Shown: positions 43,727 to 52,092 of the stretch, piece after piece | Layout of the letters: each line of letters begins with the position of its first letter | How positions within the stretch are numbered: the stretch's first letter is position 1 | Assembly (NCBI GenBank): GCA_002501205.1 | Contig: DLRW01000071.1 | Span: 1-60,154 of the forward strand | Reading direction: 5' to 3' | From: Flavobacteriales bacterium UBA7878 | GTDB lineage: Bacteria; Bacteroidota; Bacteroidia; Flavobacteriales; Schleiferiaceae | DNA length: 60,154 nt | Translations under genes and position numbers: made by a program | The notes under the pieces: model-generated | Database searches by the model: none | Seen by the model: the letters and a program-made list of their open reading frames with translations, nothing else | Told to the model about the DNA's origin: nothing

Positions 43727-44098
43727 TTATTCTTCTAATTGTTCCCTATCGTCAATTATTATTTCTTCATCGATTTCACGGTCTTGGTATCCACCATACT
43801 TTTTAGTCACAACAGCATTGAATCTTTTAAATAAACTGAAAAATTCTTCATGAGTGAACTCTGCTTCAAAATGAATTTTGACGATATATGGTTCATTATC
43901 GGTTGATTCTTGGCGGTCAATGCATATGATAGAACCGCTAATAAAATCAACATAGCCATGGTAAAAGCTTGCCCCAATAGGTTCATACCTTTCTGTGTCA
44001 ACTCCACGGCCATTCAAAAAGTCCGTGAGATTTGAATGGTCACTAATATCAGCCGCAGTTGTTCCTACAAAATCATTGTATTGTGTACTTGCTTTCAT
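43727..44098 (-). CDS. Small conserved hypothetical protein in cassette
   Basis: A 123-aa acidic cytoplasmic protein beginning MKASTQYNDFVGTTAADISD, with RGVDTERYEPIGASFYHGYVDF, SIICID and TKKYGGYQDREIDEEI. I recognise the type as a small protein often carried in Bacteroidota accessory regions, but know no function. It is flanked on both sides by the 16-nt repeat CGTATAGGTTTTGTTA, as a single-gene cassette would be. It might be an immunity, regulatory or passenger gene beside the defence genes. Confidence 0.65.
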   Translation of the reverse strand: MKASTQYNDFVGTTAADISDHSNLTDFLNGRGVDTERYEPIGASFYHGYVDFISGSIICIDRQESTDNEPYIVKIHFEAEFTHEEFFSLFKRFNAVVTKKYGGYQDREIDEEIIIDDREQLEE

Positions 44099-44140
44099 AA
44101 TGTCTATTTTATTTTTCTCTGTTCTTTTTTCAATATGTGG

Positions 44141-44194
44141 TAAAGGCTTGGCTATGCACAGTATCCCGAAGAGTAATTCGTATAGGTTTTGTTA
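44141..44194 (-). repeat. Second cassette-boundary repeat
   Basis: CGTATAGGTTTTGTTA at 44179-44194 is identical to 43700-43715, 479 nt away. The sequence beyond (GTGCATAGCC on the minus strand, against GTGCTTATAGCC at the other copy) also matches loosely, so the similarity extends to about 50 nt. This copy lies directly after the 1262-aa gene. Confidence 0.6.
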
Positions 44195-44227
44195 TGTGCT
44201 GCGTTTTTTATACTTCCTTGTAAAGCT

Positions 44228-47200
44228 TCAATATTCCAATCTGTTTCTCTCAGCTTCATCATCCATTTGCTTAGCATCTGATAAATAACCTTCAGATAGT
44301 CTTTTAAATATTTCGGCCACATTAGGATATTTGTTTTTAAAGTCTTTTTCTAACTTTTCAAAATAAGCAGCTTTCTCCCTTTCAATATCACCTCCATCAA
44401 AAGCTCCTCTAGAAGAAGAACCCCTTTTATTAAATAATGCGGATGAATAATTACTCTTTATACTATCTGAATTTATTTCTTCAATTATCTTGAAAATAGT
44501 TTCCTGTGGCCATTCAGGTATATTCTCAGGATATTGAGCTAATACCTTTCCAATATGCATATCCGCAACTTCCAACCTGCTTACATTTTTTGCAAGTTCT
44601 CGTACTTTTTCAATCCAACTTTTTAATTCTAATTCGTCAATAGAATTATCGTCTTTCATTCCTGGTATGTTTTTCCAAGAATTAAGTAAGTGATATGATT
44701 GTTTAGCCCTACTTTGAACGACTTCATCTGTAATTCCTTTTCTTTCCTCCTCTAATAGAGTTTTATCCTTAGGAATATAAATCCACTTTAATACATCAAT
44801 GAAAAATTCAGGGTTATTTGCTAATTCTTCTTCTAGATTTATCGGGTTTCTTCTTGTACCGTATGAATCTAAAATTGGGAGATATATCCATTCTAGCTGA
44901 ATAAGAGTTGATTTCTCAATATCTTCTCGGTTATCTATTTCCTCAAATATTCTTTCAATTTCATAGCCCTTAAAGCGTGTGGTCTCACTTGACTCTTCAG
45001 TCCCTGCTTTTCGGAGCATTTCTGAAAGAAGATTGGTTGGAAGAACTTTAGGAAAATGTGAAGCAATATCAATTGAAGAGAAAAATCTTTTATGCGTTAA
45101 AAGCATTTTTACTCCAAAAACTTTTTCAGCATTAGAAATATGATAAAAATGGGGCCTTACATTTTGCCAATATAGATTCTGAATTTCTTCGTTTAAAGCA
45201 GAAATGAAATCCCAAAGCTCCTGATTTTGGTTAATAGGAATTAAAACATTGGAGAGTGCTTGAAAACCATAACCCTTTTCTTGCAAATCATTAAACAAGG
45301 CTTTAATCCAATCAAAACCCTCTTTAATAGATTTACGGTAAATAAAGCTATGAATAAAGGATATTTTGCTTTCTTCATCATAAAGACATTTACTTATAGT
45401 AAAAATGTCTTTTTGTTTAGTAATCACATCTGCCATGGCATAGCCAAAAGCCCACAATTGAGATATTTCATTTCTGAGTTCTAAGGTTTTGTCTAATCCT
45501 AATTCAGAGATAAAATTTGTAACTGCATCTTTTCTTGCATCATCAACTCTTTTTTGCTGCTGTTCGTGACGCTTTTCAGACTCATTATCCTTATATACAA
45601 AACCTTCGGGAAACTCAGGCCAATGGTCATTAAACAACCAAATGTATTTCTCTAAAGTAGAAGATGGTTGAAGTTTATTGTATAAGACTTCCAACCTTTT
45701 CAATTCAGATTCAGGCAATGCCCAATCTGTGTCGGGGTGGGACCTATGATGATTTAATATTTTTCTAATTGTAGCCCAAGTTGCAAAGCTCTTTTGCTCC
45801 ACTTTTAAGCATACCTCATCTGCCCAAGTCAAAATCCTGTCTCTATCTTTAGGGCTTAGATTTGTAACATCATTGATTAATTGAGCAAACTTATTTTCAT
45901 CATAATCAAAAAGCTCAATAAGCATTTCAATTACTTTTGAATGCGTATCCCAAATTTCCTGATACGTATATTTTAGATTGGTATTTTTATCAAACATTCT
46001 CCAACGCATTTTATGCGTAGGGTGAGCAATACCGTGATGTTCGGGGAGCATACGAATAAGCAGAGACCAACCTGTTTCTTGTTCTCGCTCTGTTATATAT
46101 TTTAAGACTGCCTTTCTTTCATCATATGATGCGAGAGTCTGATAATGCCACGGTTTAAATATTTCCGTAATACTATTTAATGGTCTGTTCGATAAATTAC
46201 CACCAGGATCAAGTCTTGAGAGGTGTAATAAAATTAAACTTGTATCTCTAAGGTATTCAGGCAGCCATGCTAAGTTTTCAAGAGCCCAAAGTAAACCTGT
46301 ATGGTGACTTGTTTTGTAAAGAAAACCTTCTTCTTCTTCAAACATTTCCATTATTTCAGGTTTTTCCTTCGCTAAGGAGTTATTCACTGATTTCAAAAAA
46401 CTATCTGGAGAGGCTTCAGAAATAAGAGGTAATTCGTGGTCTACCGAAACCCAAGTTTCTCCAGTTGCATTGTATAATAAATCAAGTACAATATTATCTA
46501 CCCAATATTGTGGCTTATTAAGATTCGGAATTCTTATACTATCACCCAAGCGACCAACAAGAATTAATGATTGAGTTAAGCCTTCTCTTGACCAATTAGA
46601 ATACTTTCTCTTTTTATTAAAATTGGCTGTAAAATCGTTTTTATCCTTTAGATCAATAATTGGATTACCTTTTTTAAATGCTTGTGAAAAACATTCTTGA
46701 AGGTTTTTAAAATCATTTTCAGTAATTTGAGCTGATAGATTTGTCCATAAATCTAAAGGTGAAATTAAACGCCAAGTTTCTCCAATTCGAATAATTGGTG
46801 ATTCTTCAAAATTTTTCCATTTATCGAGAGTGACTAAATAATCAGCATATTTTTGATTAGATAATTGTTCTATAATTTCGATATCACCAACATAAGTTTG
46901 ATCCCATCTTCCTAATAATAGAACAGGTATGATTTCACGAATGTCTGCTTTATCTATCCATTTTGTCTTATTATGAGGGAATCCTAGTAATTTTTTTAAG
47001 ATGGTAATATTTCTACCTGACTCTCTGGAAAATTTTTCAGCATCTTCTTTTGACAATCCACTTTTTACCAAAGAATCGATTTGTCCATCTCTGAATACTG
47101 TAGATAGTGTAATTGTGTTTTTATCAAAGTCTTCGTCTCCACCTAAGGGTACAATTACGTGATGGTTATTGGAAACCGCAGAGTACATTGGTAATCTGTT

Positions 47201-48016
47201 TTCAAAAGTTGGGATTAGAATCAATGGAGAAACAAAATTGGACGATACTGTTTTATATGCTTCTTCTGTATGTACTACTAAGGCTTTAGAGAAAAATATT
47301 TCTGATTCTTTTTTAGGAAAAAGTTTTGCCGATGCTATAATAAAGGCAATAGCTTCATTTTTAGTAGCTGCTTTCAAAGAGGATATATTAGGCTTGTCAT
47401 TAATGAACTTAAATATTTCTTCTTGTTCATTTTCACGACCTGAAACTATGGTTTCAGGAAGAAGATTTATTCCTGCATATTCAGACCAATACTTCCAAAA
47501 AAGCTCGGCAATATCAATTCCATTTAAAGGAGCTTTTCTAAGATAATTAGCAAACCAACCTGAGACATATACCGCAATTTCAAGCCATTGTTCTATATCA
47601 GATGAATCATAAGCCTTAACATCTTTCCAAAACCCTTCAGATTGCTTTTCTTTAACCCACTTGTCCTTAATTTTCCAAAATCTGGGCGTGATGAAAATGA
47701 ATACACTTTCTTTAGGGTCGTAGCCAAGTGAATCCTTTTTTCTTTTATTGTAATCCTTATCAGCTTTTCCTTTTGGGTTACTTTCGGTTCCAAACTCATA
47801 CAAAGAAACTCCTTTAGGTACATAAGGTGTTTTTTCTTCGCATATAACTTCTCCATCCCAACCACCTATGAATGCTGTACTTCCTGAAGGGAAATTTACC
47901 TCTGTACTAAGTGGTGTTGTGGCTCTTACCAGTTTTGATATTAGATATGGCAAGTCAGTTTTTGACAGAGCTGTAATCGCCCAATTTTCAATATCATCTC
48001 TTGTTACTAGTTTCAT
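44228..48016 (-). CDS. Large defence-type protein: nuclease-like N-terminus, degenerate NTPase-like core
   Basis: The 1262-aa protein has an N-terminal domain (about 1-165) with GGWDGEV (Asp54), SLYEFGTES (Glu74) and GKADKDYNKR (Lys84), a spacing compatible with a PD-(D/E)XK-type nuclease. VFIFITPRFWKIKDKW and DSSDIEQWLEIAVYVSGWFANYL follow. From about 190, VSGRENEQEEIFKFI resembles the lead-in of STAND-type NTPases, but where a Walker A loop should be it reads SLKAATKNEAIAFIIASAK, so ATP binding is doubtful. The remaining 800 residues are mainly helical and could be a sensor. Similar large proteins recur in bacterial accessory regions without a name known to me. It is visibly AT-richer than its surroundings. 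Confidence 0.6.
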   Translation of the reverse strand: MKLVTRDDIENWAITALSKTDLPYLISKLVRATTPLSTEVNFPSGSTAFIGGWDGEVICEEKTPYVPKGVSLYEFGTESNPKGKADKDYNKRKKDSLGYDPKESVFIFITPRFWKIKDKWVKEKQSEGFWKDVKAYDSSDIEQWLEIAVYVSGWFANYLRKAPLNGIDIAELFWKYWSEYAGINLLPETIVSGRENEQEEIFKFINDKPNISSLKAATKNEAIAFIIASAKLFPKKESEIFFSKALVVHTEEAYKTVSSNFVSPLILIPTFENRLPMYSAVSNNHHVIVPLGGDEDFDKNTITLSTVFRDGQIDSLVKSGLSKEDAEKFSRESGRNITILKKLLGFPHNKTKWIDKADIREIIPVLLLGRWDQTYVGDIEIIEQLSNQKYADYLVTLDKWKNFEESPIIRIGETWRLISPLDLWTNLSAQITENDFKNLQECFSQAFKKGNPIIDLKDKNDFTANFNKKRKYSNWSREGLTQSLILVGRLGDSIRIPNLNKPQYWVDNIVLDLLYNATGETWVSVDHELPLISEASPDSFLKSVNNSLAKEKPEIMEMFEEEEGFLYKTSHHTGLLWALENLAWLPEYLRDTSLILLHLSRLDPGGNLSNRPLNSITEIFKPWHYQTLASYDERKAVLKYITEREQETGWSLLIRMLPEHHGIAHPTHKMRWRMFDKNTNLKYTYQEIWDTHSKVIEMLIELFDYDENKFAQLINDVTNLSPKDRDRILTWADEVCLKVEQKSFATWATIRKILNHHRSHPDTDWALPESELKRLEVLYNKLQPSSTLEKYIWLFNDHWPEFPEGFVYKDNESEKRHEQQQKRVDDARKDAVTNFISELGLDKTLELRNEISQLWAFGYAMADVITKQKDIFTISKCLYDEESKISFIHSFIYRKSIKEGFDWIKALFNDLQEKGYGFQALSNVLIPINQNQELWDFISALNEEIQNLYWQNVRPHFYHISNAEKVFGVKMLLTHKRFFSSIDIASHFPKVLPTNLLSEMLRKAGTEESSETTRFKGYEIERIFEEIDNREDIEKSTLIQLEWIYLPILDSYGTRRNPINLEEELANNPEFFIDVLKWIYIPKDKTLLEEERKGITDEVVQSRAKQSYHLLNSWKNIPGMKDDNSIDELELKSWIEKVRELAKNVSRLEVADMHIGKVLAQYPENIPEWPQETIFKIIEEINSDSIKSNYSSALFNKRGSSSRGAFDGGDIEREKAAYFEKLEKDFKNKYPNVAEIFKRLSEGYLSDAKQMDDEAERNRLEY

Positions 48017-48432
48017 TAATTATTTATTCGTCAGCTGTTTTTTTTTGTTGCACACAACTTGTTTTTATCCTTAAAATACTCCACATGTACCGCATTTTTT
48101 ATATACTAAACAAAACTTCATATCAGGATAATTCAAAATTTCACATAATCCTTAGAACACAGCTCCATACTTCATTCAATTGCGGATAGATCAGCCCTAC
48201 ACCTGTATTTAGCACCACCCCAAAATACCCAAAACCAATAAACTACGATTTTACCTTGCTTAAAAAGAGGGAATATCCTTTTTGGGGAATGGGGGATTTT
48301 CCTGTGGGATAGATGTGAGTAGAGAGAAGTGAGAAGTGAGAGGGGATTGGAGACTAATACTATTCAGCTGTCTACTAAATTCCACTTAAGTTTCTTTAAG
48401 CTCAGGGCAAACTTTAGTCTATTGTTGCCGCT
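48017..48432. other. Gap with island right edge, no gene
   Basis: This 416-nt stretch holds the upstream region of the 1262-aa gene (AT-rich, 48017-48180), a weak AAAAAG/CTTTTT inverted repeat (48262-48283) and the second 18-nt direct repeat GAGAAGTGAGAAGTGAGA at 48324-48341, preceded by a looser AGATGTGAGTAGA. Nothing here looks coding. Confidence 0.6.
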
Positions 48433-48732
48433 TTAGGATTTCAATCTTTCCTTCAAATCCATTTGTGCATGGAGAATTCTCAATATCTCCAAGCCTTGAC
48501 CAGGAATAAGTCGATAAAAGATGATATGCTTCTTGGTTCTTAAACCCTGTAAGCCGGCTGTAATTTCTTCATAGCTTTTACCAAGCTTTGGGTTTTCTGA
48601 AATATGCTGACAGGTATTTAATAGCATATTGTAATAATGCTCTGCTTGCTCAGCGGACCATTCTTGGAGGGTATACTCCCAAATGCTGGCTAAATCTTCA
48701 AGGGCCTTATATGTTATTTGAAAATTAGCCAT
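48433..48732 (-). CDS. parE: ParE/RelE family toxin
   Basis: The 99-aa basic protein has the ParE-like pattern ITYKALEDLASIWEYTLQEWSAEQAEHYYNML, then NPKLGKSYEEITAGLQGLRTKKHIIFYRL and LEILRILHAQMDL. ParE toxins poison gyrase. The shared RelE/ParE fold also includes ribosome-dependent RNases, so the target is not certain. Its start overlaps the antitoxin end by 8 nt. It sits directly beside the accessory island and may help keep it. Confidence 0.87.
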   Translation of the reverse strand: MANFQITYKALEDLASIWEYTLQEWSAEQAEHYYNMLLNTCQHISENPKLGKSYEEITAGLQGLRTKKHIIFYRLIPGQGLEILRILHAQMDLKERLKS

Positions 48733-48976
48733 TTGATTTCTCGGCAGACTTTTTCAAGTCTTTAAGAAACTGATCTCGATCAAAATCAGAAGCAATTCCA
48801 CTATCAATACCTTCTTCTATTGCTCTTTTCAAAGCGATTGCCTTGTTCTCTTCATTTTCCAGAAGTCGAAGTCCAGCCCGGATCACTTCGCTAACATTCT
48901 TATATCGACCCTCGGAAACTTGACTTTGAACAAAGTGATCAAAATAAGTCCCTAAGGAAACGGAGGTATTTTTCAT
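48725..48976 (-). CDS. parD: ParD-like antitoxin
   Basis: The 83-aa protein has a ribbon-helix-helix N-terminus (SVSLGTYFDHFVQSQVSEGRYKNVSEVIRAGLRLLE) and a flexible acidic C-terminal region that normally wraps the toxin. It should repress its own operon. A perfect palindrome overlapping a -7 element lies just upstream (48993-49015). It overlaps parE by 8 nt. Confidence 0.88.
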   Translation of the reverse strand: MKNTSVSLGTYFDHFVQSQVSEGRYKNVSEVIRAGLRLLENEENKAIALKRAIEEGIDSGIASDFDRDQFLKDLKKSAEKSNG

Positions 48977-48992
48977 GGTGCCTGCTTTGAAT

Positions 48993-49015
48993 CAAATTTA
49001 CCAAAAATTGGTAAA
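48993..49015 (-). promoter_or_regulatory. parDE promoter and palindromic operator
   Basis: Arms TTTACCAA (48997-49004) and TTGGTAAA (49008-49015) form a perfect inverted repeat around AAA. On the minus strand TAAATTTG (complement of 48993-49000) fits the TAnnTTTG -7 box and overlaps the operator, which would give autorepression. It ends 17 nt before the ATG at 48976. The rest of the gap to 49291 holds no gene I can support. Confidence 0.65.
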
Positions 49016-49291
49016 CACCTTTAACTGTTTAGGCCTGGATTGGCATTCAATATTCGTCTTCCCCTACATGAAGCTATCAGCGAAGGGATATGTTTATCTA
49101 AATTTGGATATAGGTCGAGCAGCGCTGATAAAGCTGAACTGGGCATTAGAGAAATCGAAACCTAGATTGTGCGGATAAGAACCTTCTTAAGCATTGTAGC
49201 TTTCTCCAGCATTCAAATAATACTTAGAAGCTACAGATGTTACGCAGCCACAAGTTCCACGCCGGAAAACCCAAACATGCGTAGCCAAGCT

Positions 49292-50527
49292 TTAATACTC
49301 CATCCAGTTGATTTTACTGGATTTGTTTAGATATATAAGAGCATCAAATGCTTTTCCGATCTCCTTTGTTTCCGTTTTACTCTTTCTGGCTTGAGCCCCC
49401 GCACCACTCATTGTGGTAAATTCTGAATTCAGATATTCGACTAAATCCTGGTTTTCTCTTGCTTTGCGAATATTGAGAAAGGTGTTCGGGCTTCCTAAAT
49501 TTTGCAGACATTTTGTGAAGGTGTTTTCTAAAACACGATCGTAACGATAAGTTTCCATCTTGAAATCTTGCGAAAAAGCTAAAAACTCCCCTGTTCCAAA
49601 ATCGGTTGCTATGTTAAAATAAGCGTTTCCATACACTTTCCTTAGTTGATGTCCGGCAACGTCCACAATTCCATTATCAACCCAATCTCCAACGTGGGCA
49701 TTATGTGCCCAATAAAGTGCTTTTGACTGTTCTCCGTGATAATTCAAAATCCACTGAATATTTTCCCCCATATAAACATCCCGGAAGTCATGTTTTCTTT
49801 GCTCCGTATTTTGGATAATCGCAGATACGAATTGTCCCAATACCGCGATATGCTGATAGGCTAACATAAACTCTCTTTCTGATGTCTTGCTTACAAAAGT
49901 TTCGTAATTATCGGAAAAGTGTCTTTTTAGTTTAGTGTAAGAAATGTAATAATCGCTTTTCTCACTTTCCTCCATAGCTTGCCATAAGTGCTTTTCAAAG
50001 CCATATATCTCATAATCAGAATCCACCAAGCTAAGGTATTCTCGAATTCTATTGACATCTGAAATAACATACTGCATCTCACAACCATATAAATAAATCT
50101 TATCTGGATGACTTTTGTTGTATTCCTTCAGCCGATTCATTAAATGACAAAACTCTTTTGTTTGATACCTCCAAGTTGAATTGTGTTCTCTTAAAATGGT
50201 TTTTAAATCATCTCTTCTACCCTGGATGTAATCATTTAGATATTGCCCTTCCCCAAATCCGGCTTCTATAATGAGGATATTGAAGCCATGAACTTGATTT
50301 AAATAGGCCATTAGCTCTTCTGCCAATAATGTGAATTCCGCAGTACCATGAGTATCTTCACCATAACCAACAATCCTAACCTCATTTAGCGCGCTGTCCA
50401 GAAAAGAAAATGAATTAGCCTTTATCTCCTTAAACCCAACAGAATAATTTTTCAATTCTGATTTACATTGAGAGGAATTTAATGAGCTCAATATTCCAAG
50501 AAATAAAAAGGAATAAATGTATTTCAT
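49292..50527 (-). CDS. Erythromycin esterase-like exported protein
   Basis: The 411-aa protein has a signal peptide or lipoprotein-like leader (FLFLGILSSLNSSQC). The erythromycin-esterase fold is shown by RIVGYGEDTHGTAEFTLLAEEL (the GExTHG motif with its His), LIIEAGFGEG, and YWAHNAHVGDW. Members hydrolyse lactone or ester bonds. Only some act on macrolides, so a resistance role should not be assumed. It is a single minus-strand gene. Confidence 0.83.
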   Translation of the reverse strand: MKYIYSFLFLGILSSLNSSQCKSELKNYSVGFKEIKANSFSFLDSALNEVRIVGYGEDTHGTAEFTLLAEELMAYLNQVHGFNILIIEAGFGEGQYLNDYIQGRRDDLKTILREHNSTWRYQTKEFCHLMNRLKEYNKSHPDKIYLYGCEMQYVISDVNRIREYLSLVDSDYEIYGFEKHLWQAMEESEKSDYYISYTKLKRHFSDNYETFVSKTSEREFMLAYQHIAVLGQFVSAIIQNTEQRKHDFRDVYMGENIQWILNYHGEQSKALYWAHNAHVGDWVDNGIVDVAGHQLRKVYGNAYFNIATDFGTGEFLAFSQDFKMETYRYDRVLENTFTKCLQNLGSPNTFLNIRKARENQDLVEYLNSEFTTMSGAGAQARKSKTETKEIGKAFDALIYLNKSSKINWMEY

Positions 50528-50701
50528 GGCTTTCTTTTTAAGGTTTTAAACTTGACTGTAGGCTTTCTTTCAAGCTCACCTTCCCTCGTAAAGATAATTT
50601 ACTACTACAAATGAAAGGCCTTGGTATTAAGTCCAATCAGAGTATTAGATATTTAAATTCCTTAATCCATTTGGCTATAAAGCCTTCTGCCTAACTGACA
50701 T

Positions 50702-51010
50702 CTAAAGCAATTTAGGTTTCCTTCTTTTCGCGATTATGAATATAGCAGTCACCATTAACCAAGTCAATAGACAATCCCAAAAAAGATTGCCAAGCTGCCA
50801 GCCAGAATTGGGATAAGGTCCTTCTAGCCAGAATTCATGGTAATAGCTCAAAGGAAAACCTATTTTCAAATCACTGTGCTCAGATAAACGATTCAATGGC
50901 GAATTGATCTGGAAAAATACCGTCAAGAATGAAGTTGAAAAGAAAACCAAGATGGATAAAATGGTTCCGTAGAGGATGGACTTAGACAGTTTCATTTTCA
51001 AATAATTCAT
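50702..51010 (-). CDS. Small membrane protein
   Basis: The 102-aa protein has two hydrophobic segments (about 9-32 and 79-94) separated by a polar loop (GFPLSYYHEFWLEGPYPNSGW). It ends in a basic tail. An alternative start is the Met at residue 6. I recognise only a general Bacteroidota small membrane protein pattern. No partner is evident. Confidence 0.55.
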   Translation of the reverse strand: MNYLKMKLSKSILYGTILSILVFFSTSFLTVFFQINSPLNRLSEHSDLKIGFPLSYYHEFWLEGPYPNSGWQLGNLFWDCLLTWLMVTAIFIIAKRRKPKLL

Positions 51011-51099
51011 TCAAAGCTAAAAGCTTGCCACCCAAATTACTAATCAAGTAAGTCATCATGCCTACAATAGAAAACCGCAAGCTAGCTTTAAACGATGCC

Positions 51100-51357
51100 T
51101 TACTTTTCATCTGCTCTCCTTCTTCGTAAAGGCTCATAAAGCAATCTCCCGATTAAAATGAGCACTATCAAAGTGATCAATTGCCCTAGCAATGCTAAGA
51201 GCATACTACCTCCATAGCCGAAGGCAAAACCCAAAATACAGCCTGGGACTAAAAAGCTATTGGAACCGGTGCCGGTTTCGGAAAACAAATAGAGGGTAGC
51301 AGGAATCCAGTACAGTACAGCCAGGATAGCGGGGATTTTATAGTTTTTAAGATTCAT
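51100..51357 (-). CDS. Small multi-pass membrane protein
   Basis: I start at ATG 51357 (MNLKNYKIPAILAVLYWIPATLYLF); the longer frame to 51483 runs into repeat DNA. The 85-aa product has three hydrophobic stretches and a basic C-terminus (RLLYEPLRRRRADEK). No family recognised. A GGAGATGTGAGATGTGAGA simple repeat lies just upstream (51424-51442). Confidence 0.55.
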   Translation of the reverse strand: MNLKNYKIPAILAVLYWIPATLYLFSETGTGSNSFLVPGCILGFAFGYGGSMLLALLGQLITLIVLILIGRLLYEPLRRRRADEK

Positions 51358-51423
51358 GGGCTGGATAAAGGTACATTTGCTTGCTTCTAAAAAACAGTTC
51401 AAAAGCGAAATATAGTCTTTGCG

Positions 51424-51442
51424 GGAGATGTGAGATGTGAGA
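51424..51442. repeat. GATGTGAGA simple repeat
   Basis: GGAGATGTGAGATGTGAGA belongs to the same simple family as the 18-nt repeats at 41651 and 48324 and the array at 53911. It sits in an intergenic stretch. Confidence 0.65.
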
Positions 51443-51521
51443 AGGTATGACCTAAAACAATGGCGGTTCGAGTATACACCCAAATCGCCTTGATATTAAA
51501 TAGTAGCAAAGTCCTTGCTCC

Positions 51522-52019
51522 CTAATGTGGAGAATTCAAGGCCAGTTTATTTCCTTCGGAGTCCTGGAAGAGCGCGAAGTAGCCACTATTATCGGCATGT
51601 GCAGTTTTGGCCAGAAGGATTTTACCCCCATGGCTTTCTACTCTAGCCAGTACGGGCTCTAAATTCTCGCCTGCATTTAAATATACTACTGGCCCAACTC
51701 CGCTTGCTTGATATCCTTCCGCCTGAATCAAAACCACATTAACCAATTGCTCCTCATAAGGGAAAATACCCATATGCATTCCTTCGAATTCTATTTCTTC
51801 AATCTCAATATCCAATAAGGCCTGATAAAATTTAATGGCCCGTGAAATATCCTGCACCGGGATTTCGAACATAGAAATATAGCTTCTCATCACTGCTTCA
51901 TTTGAATTGCTTGTTCTTGCTTTTTGTTCTGACTTAGAACTGCTTTGATCCGAATAAGTACAGGAGCTACAACAGATTGCACTAATCATTATCGCCAGGA
52001 TCATTTTCCGGATTTGCAT
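51522..52019 (-). CDS. VOC (glyoxalase-like) family lipoprotein
   Basis: A lipoprotein signal (MILAIMISAICCSSC) is fused to a single VOC domain of about 120 residues: YISMFEIPVQDISRAIKFYQALL, FEGMHMGIFPYE, GPVVYLNAGENLEPVLARVESHGGKIL and GYFALFQDSEGNKLAL. Most VOC proteins of this type are cytoplasmic, so envelope placement is unusual. Metal ligands are only partly visible, so the chemistry is uncertain. On the minus strand TAGCTTTG (complement of 52042-52049) lies 22 nt before the start and fits the TAnnTTTG -7 box. Confidence 0.8.
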   Translation of the reverse strand: MQIRKMILAIMISAICCSSCTYSDQSSSKSEQKARTSNSNEAVMRSYISMFEIPVQDISRAIKFYQALLDIEIEEIEFEGMHMGIFPYEEQLVNVVLIQAEGYQASGVGPVVYLNAGENLEPVLARVESHGGKILLAKTAHADNSGYFALFQDSEGNKLALNSPH

Positions 52020-52041
52020 GTCAGCCTTTTTAGATTTAAGA

Positions 52042-52049
52042 CAAAGCTA
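52042..52049 (-). promoter_or_regulatory. -7 element for VOC lipoprotein
   Basis: Minus-strand TAGCTTTG matches TAnnTTTG and lies 22 nt upstream of the ATG at 52019. TTTTG 16 nt further upstream could act as the -33 element. Confidence 0.5.
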
Positions 52050-52092
52050 TCAGGAGCTGACAATTCAAAATAGTAGAAATGCGACAGGGTTT

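Noticed and set aside
48975..49178. Open frame of 67 codons divergent from parD
   Set aside because: It covers the parDE operator and promoter, lacks any recognisable motif, and starts inside the parD start region.
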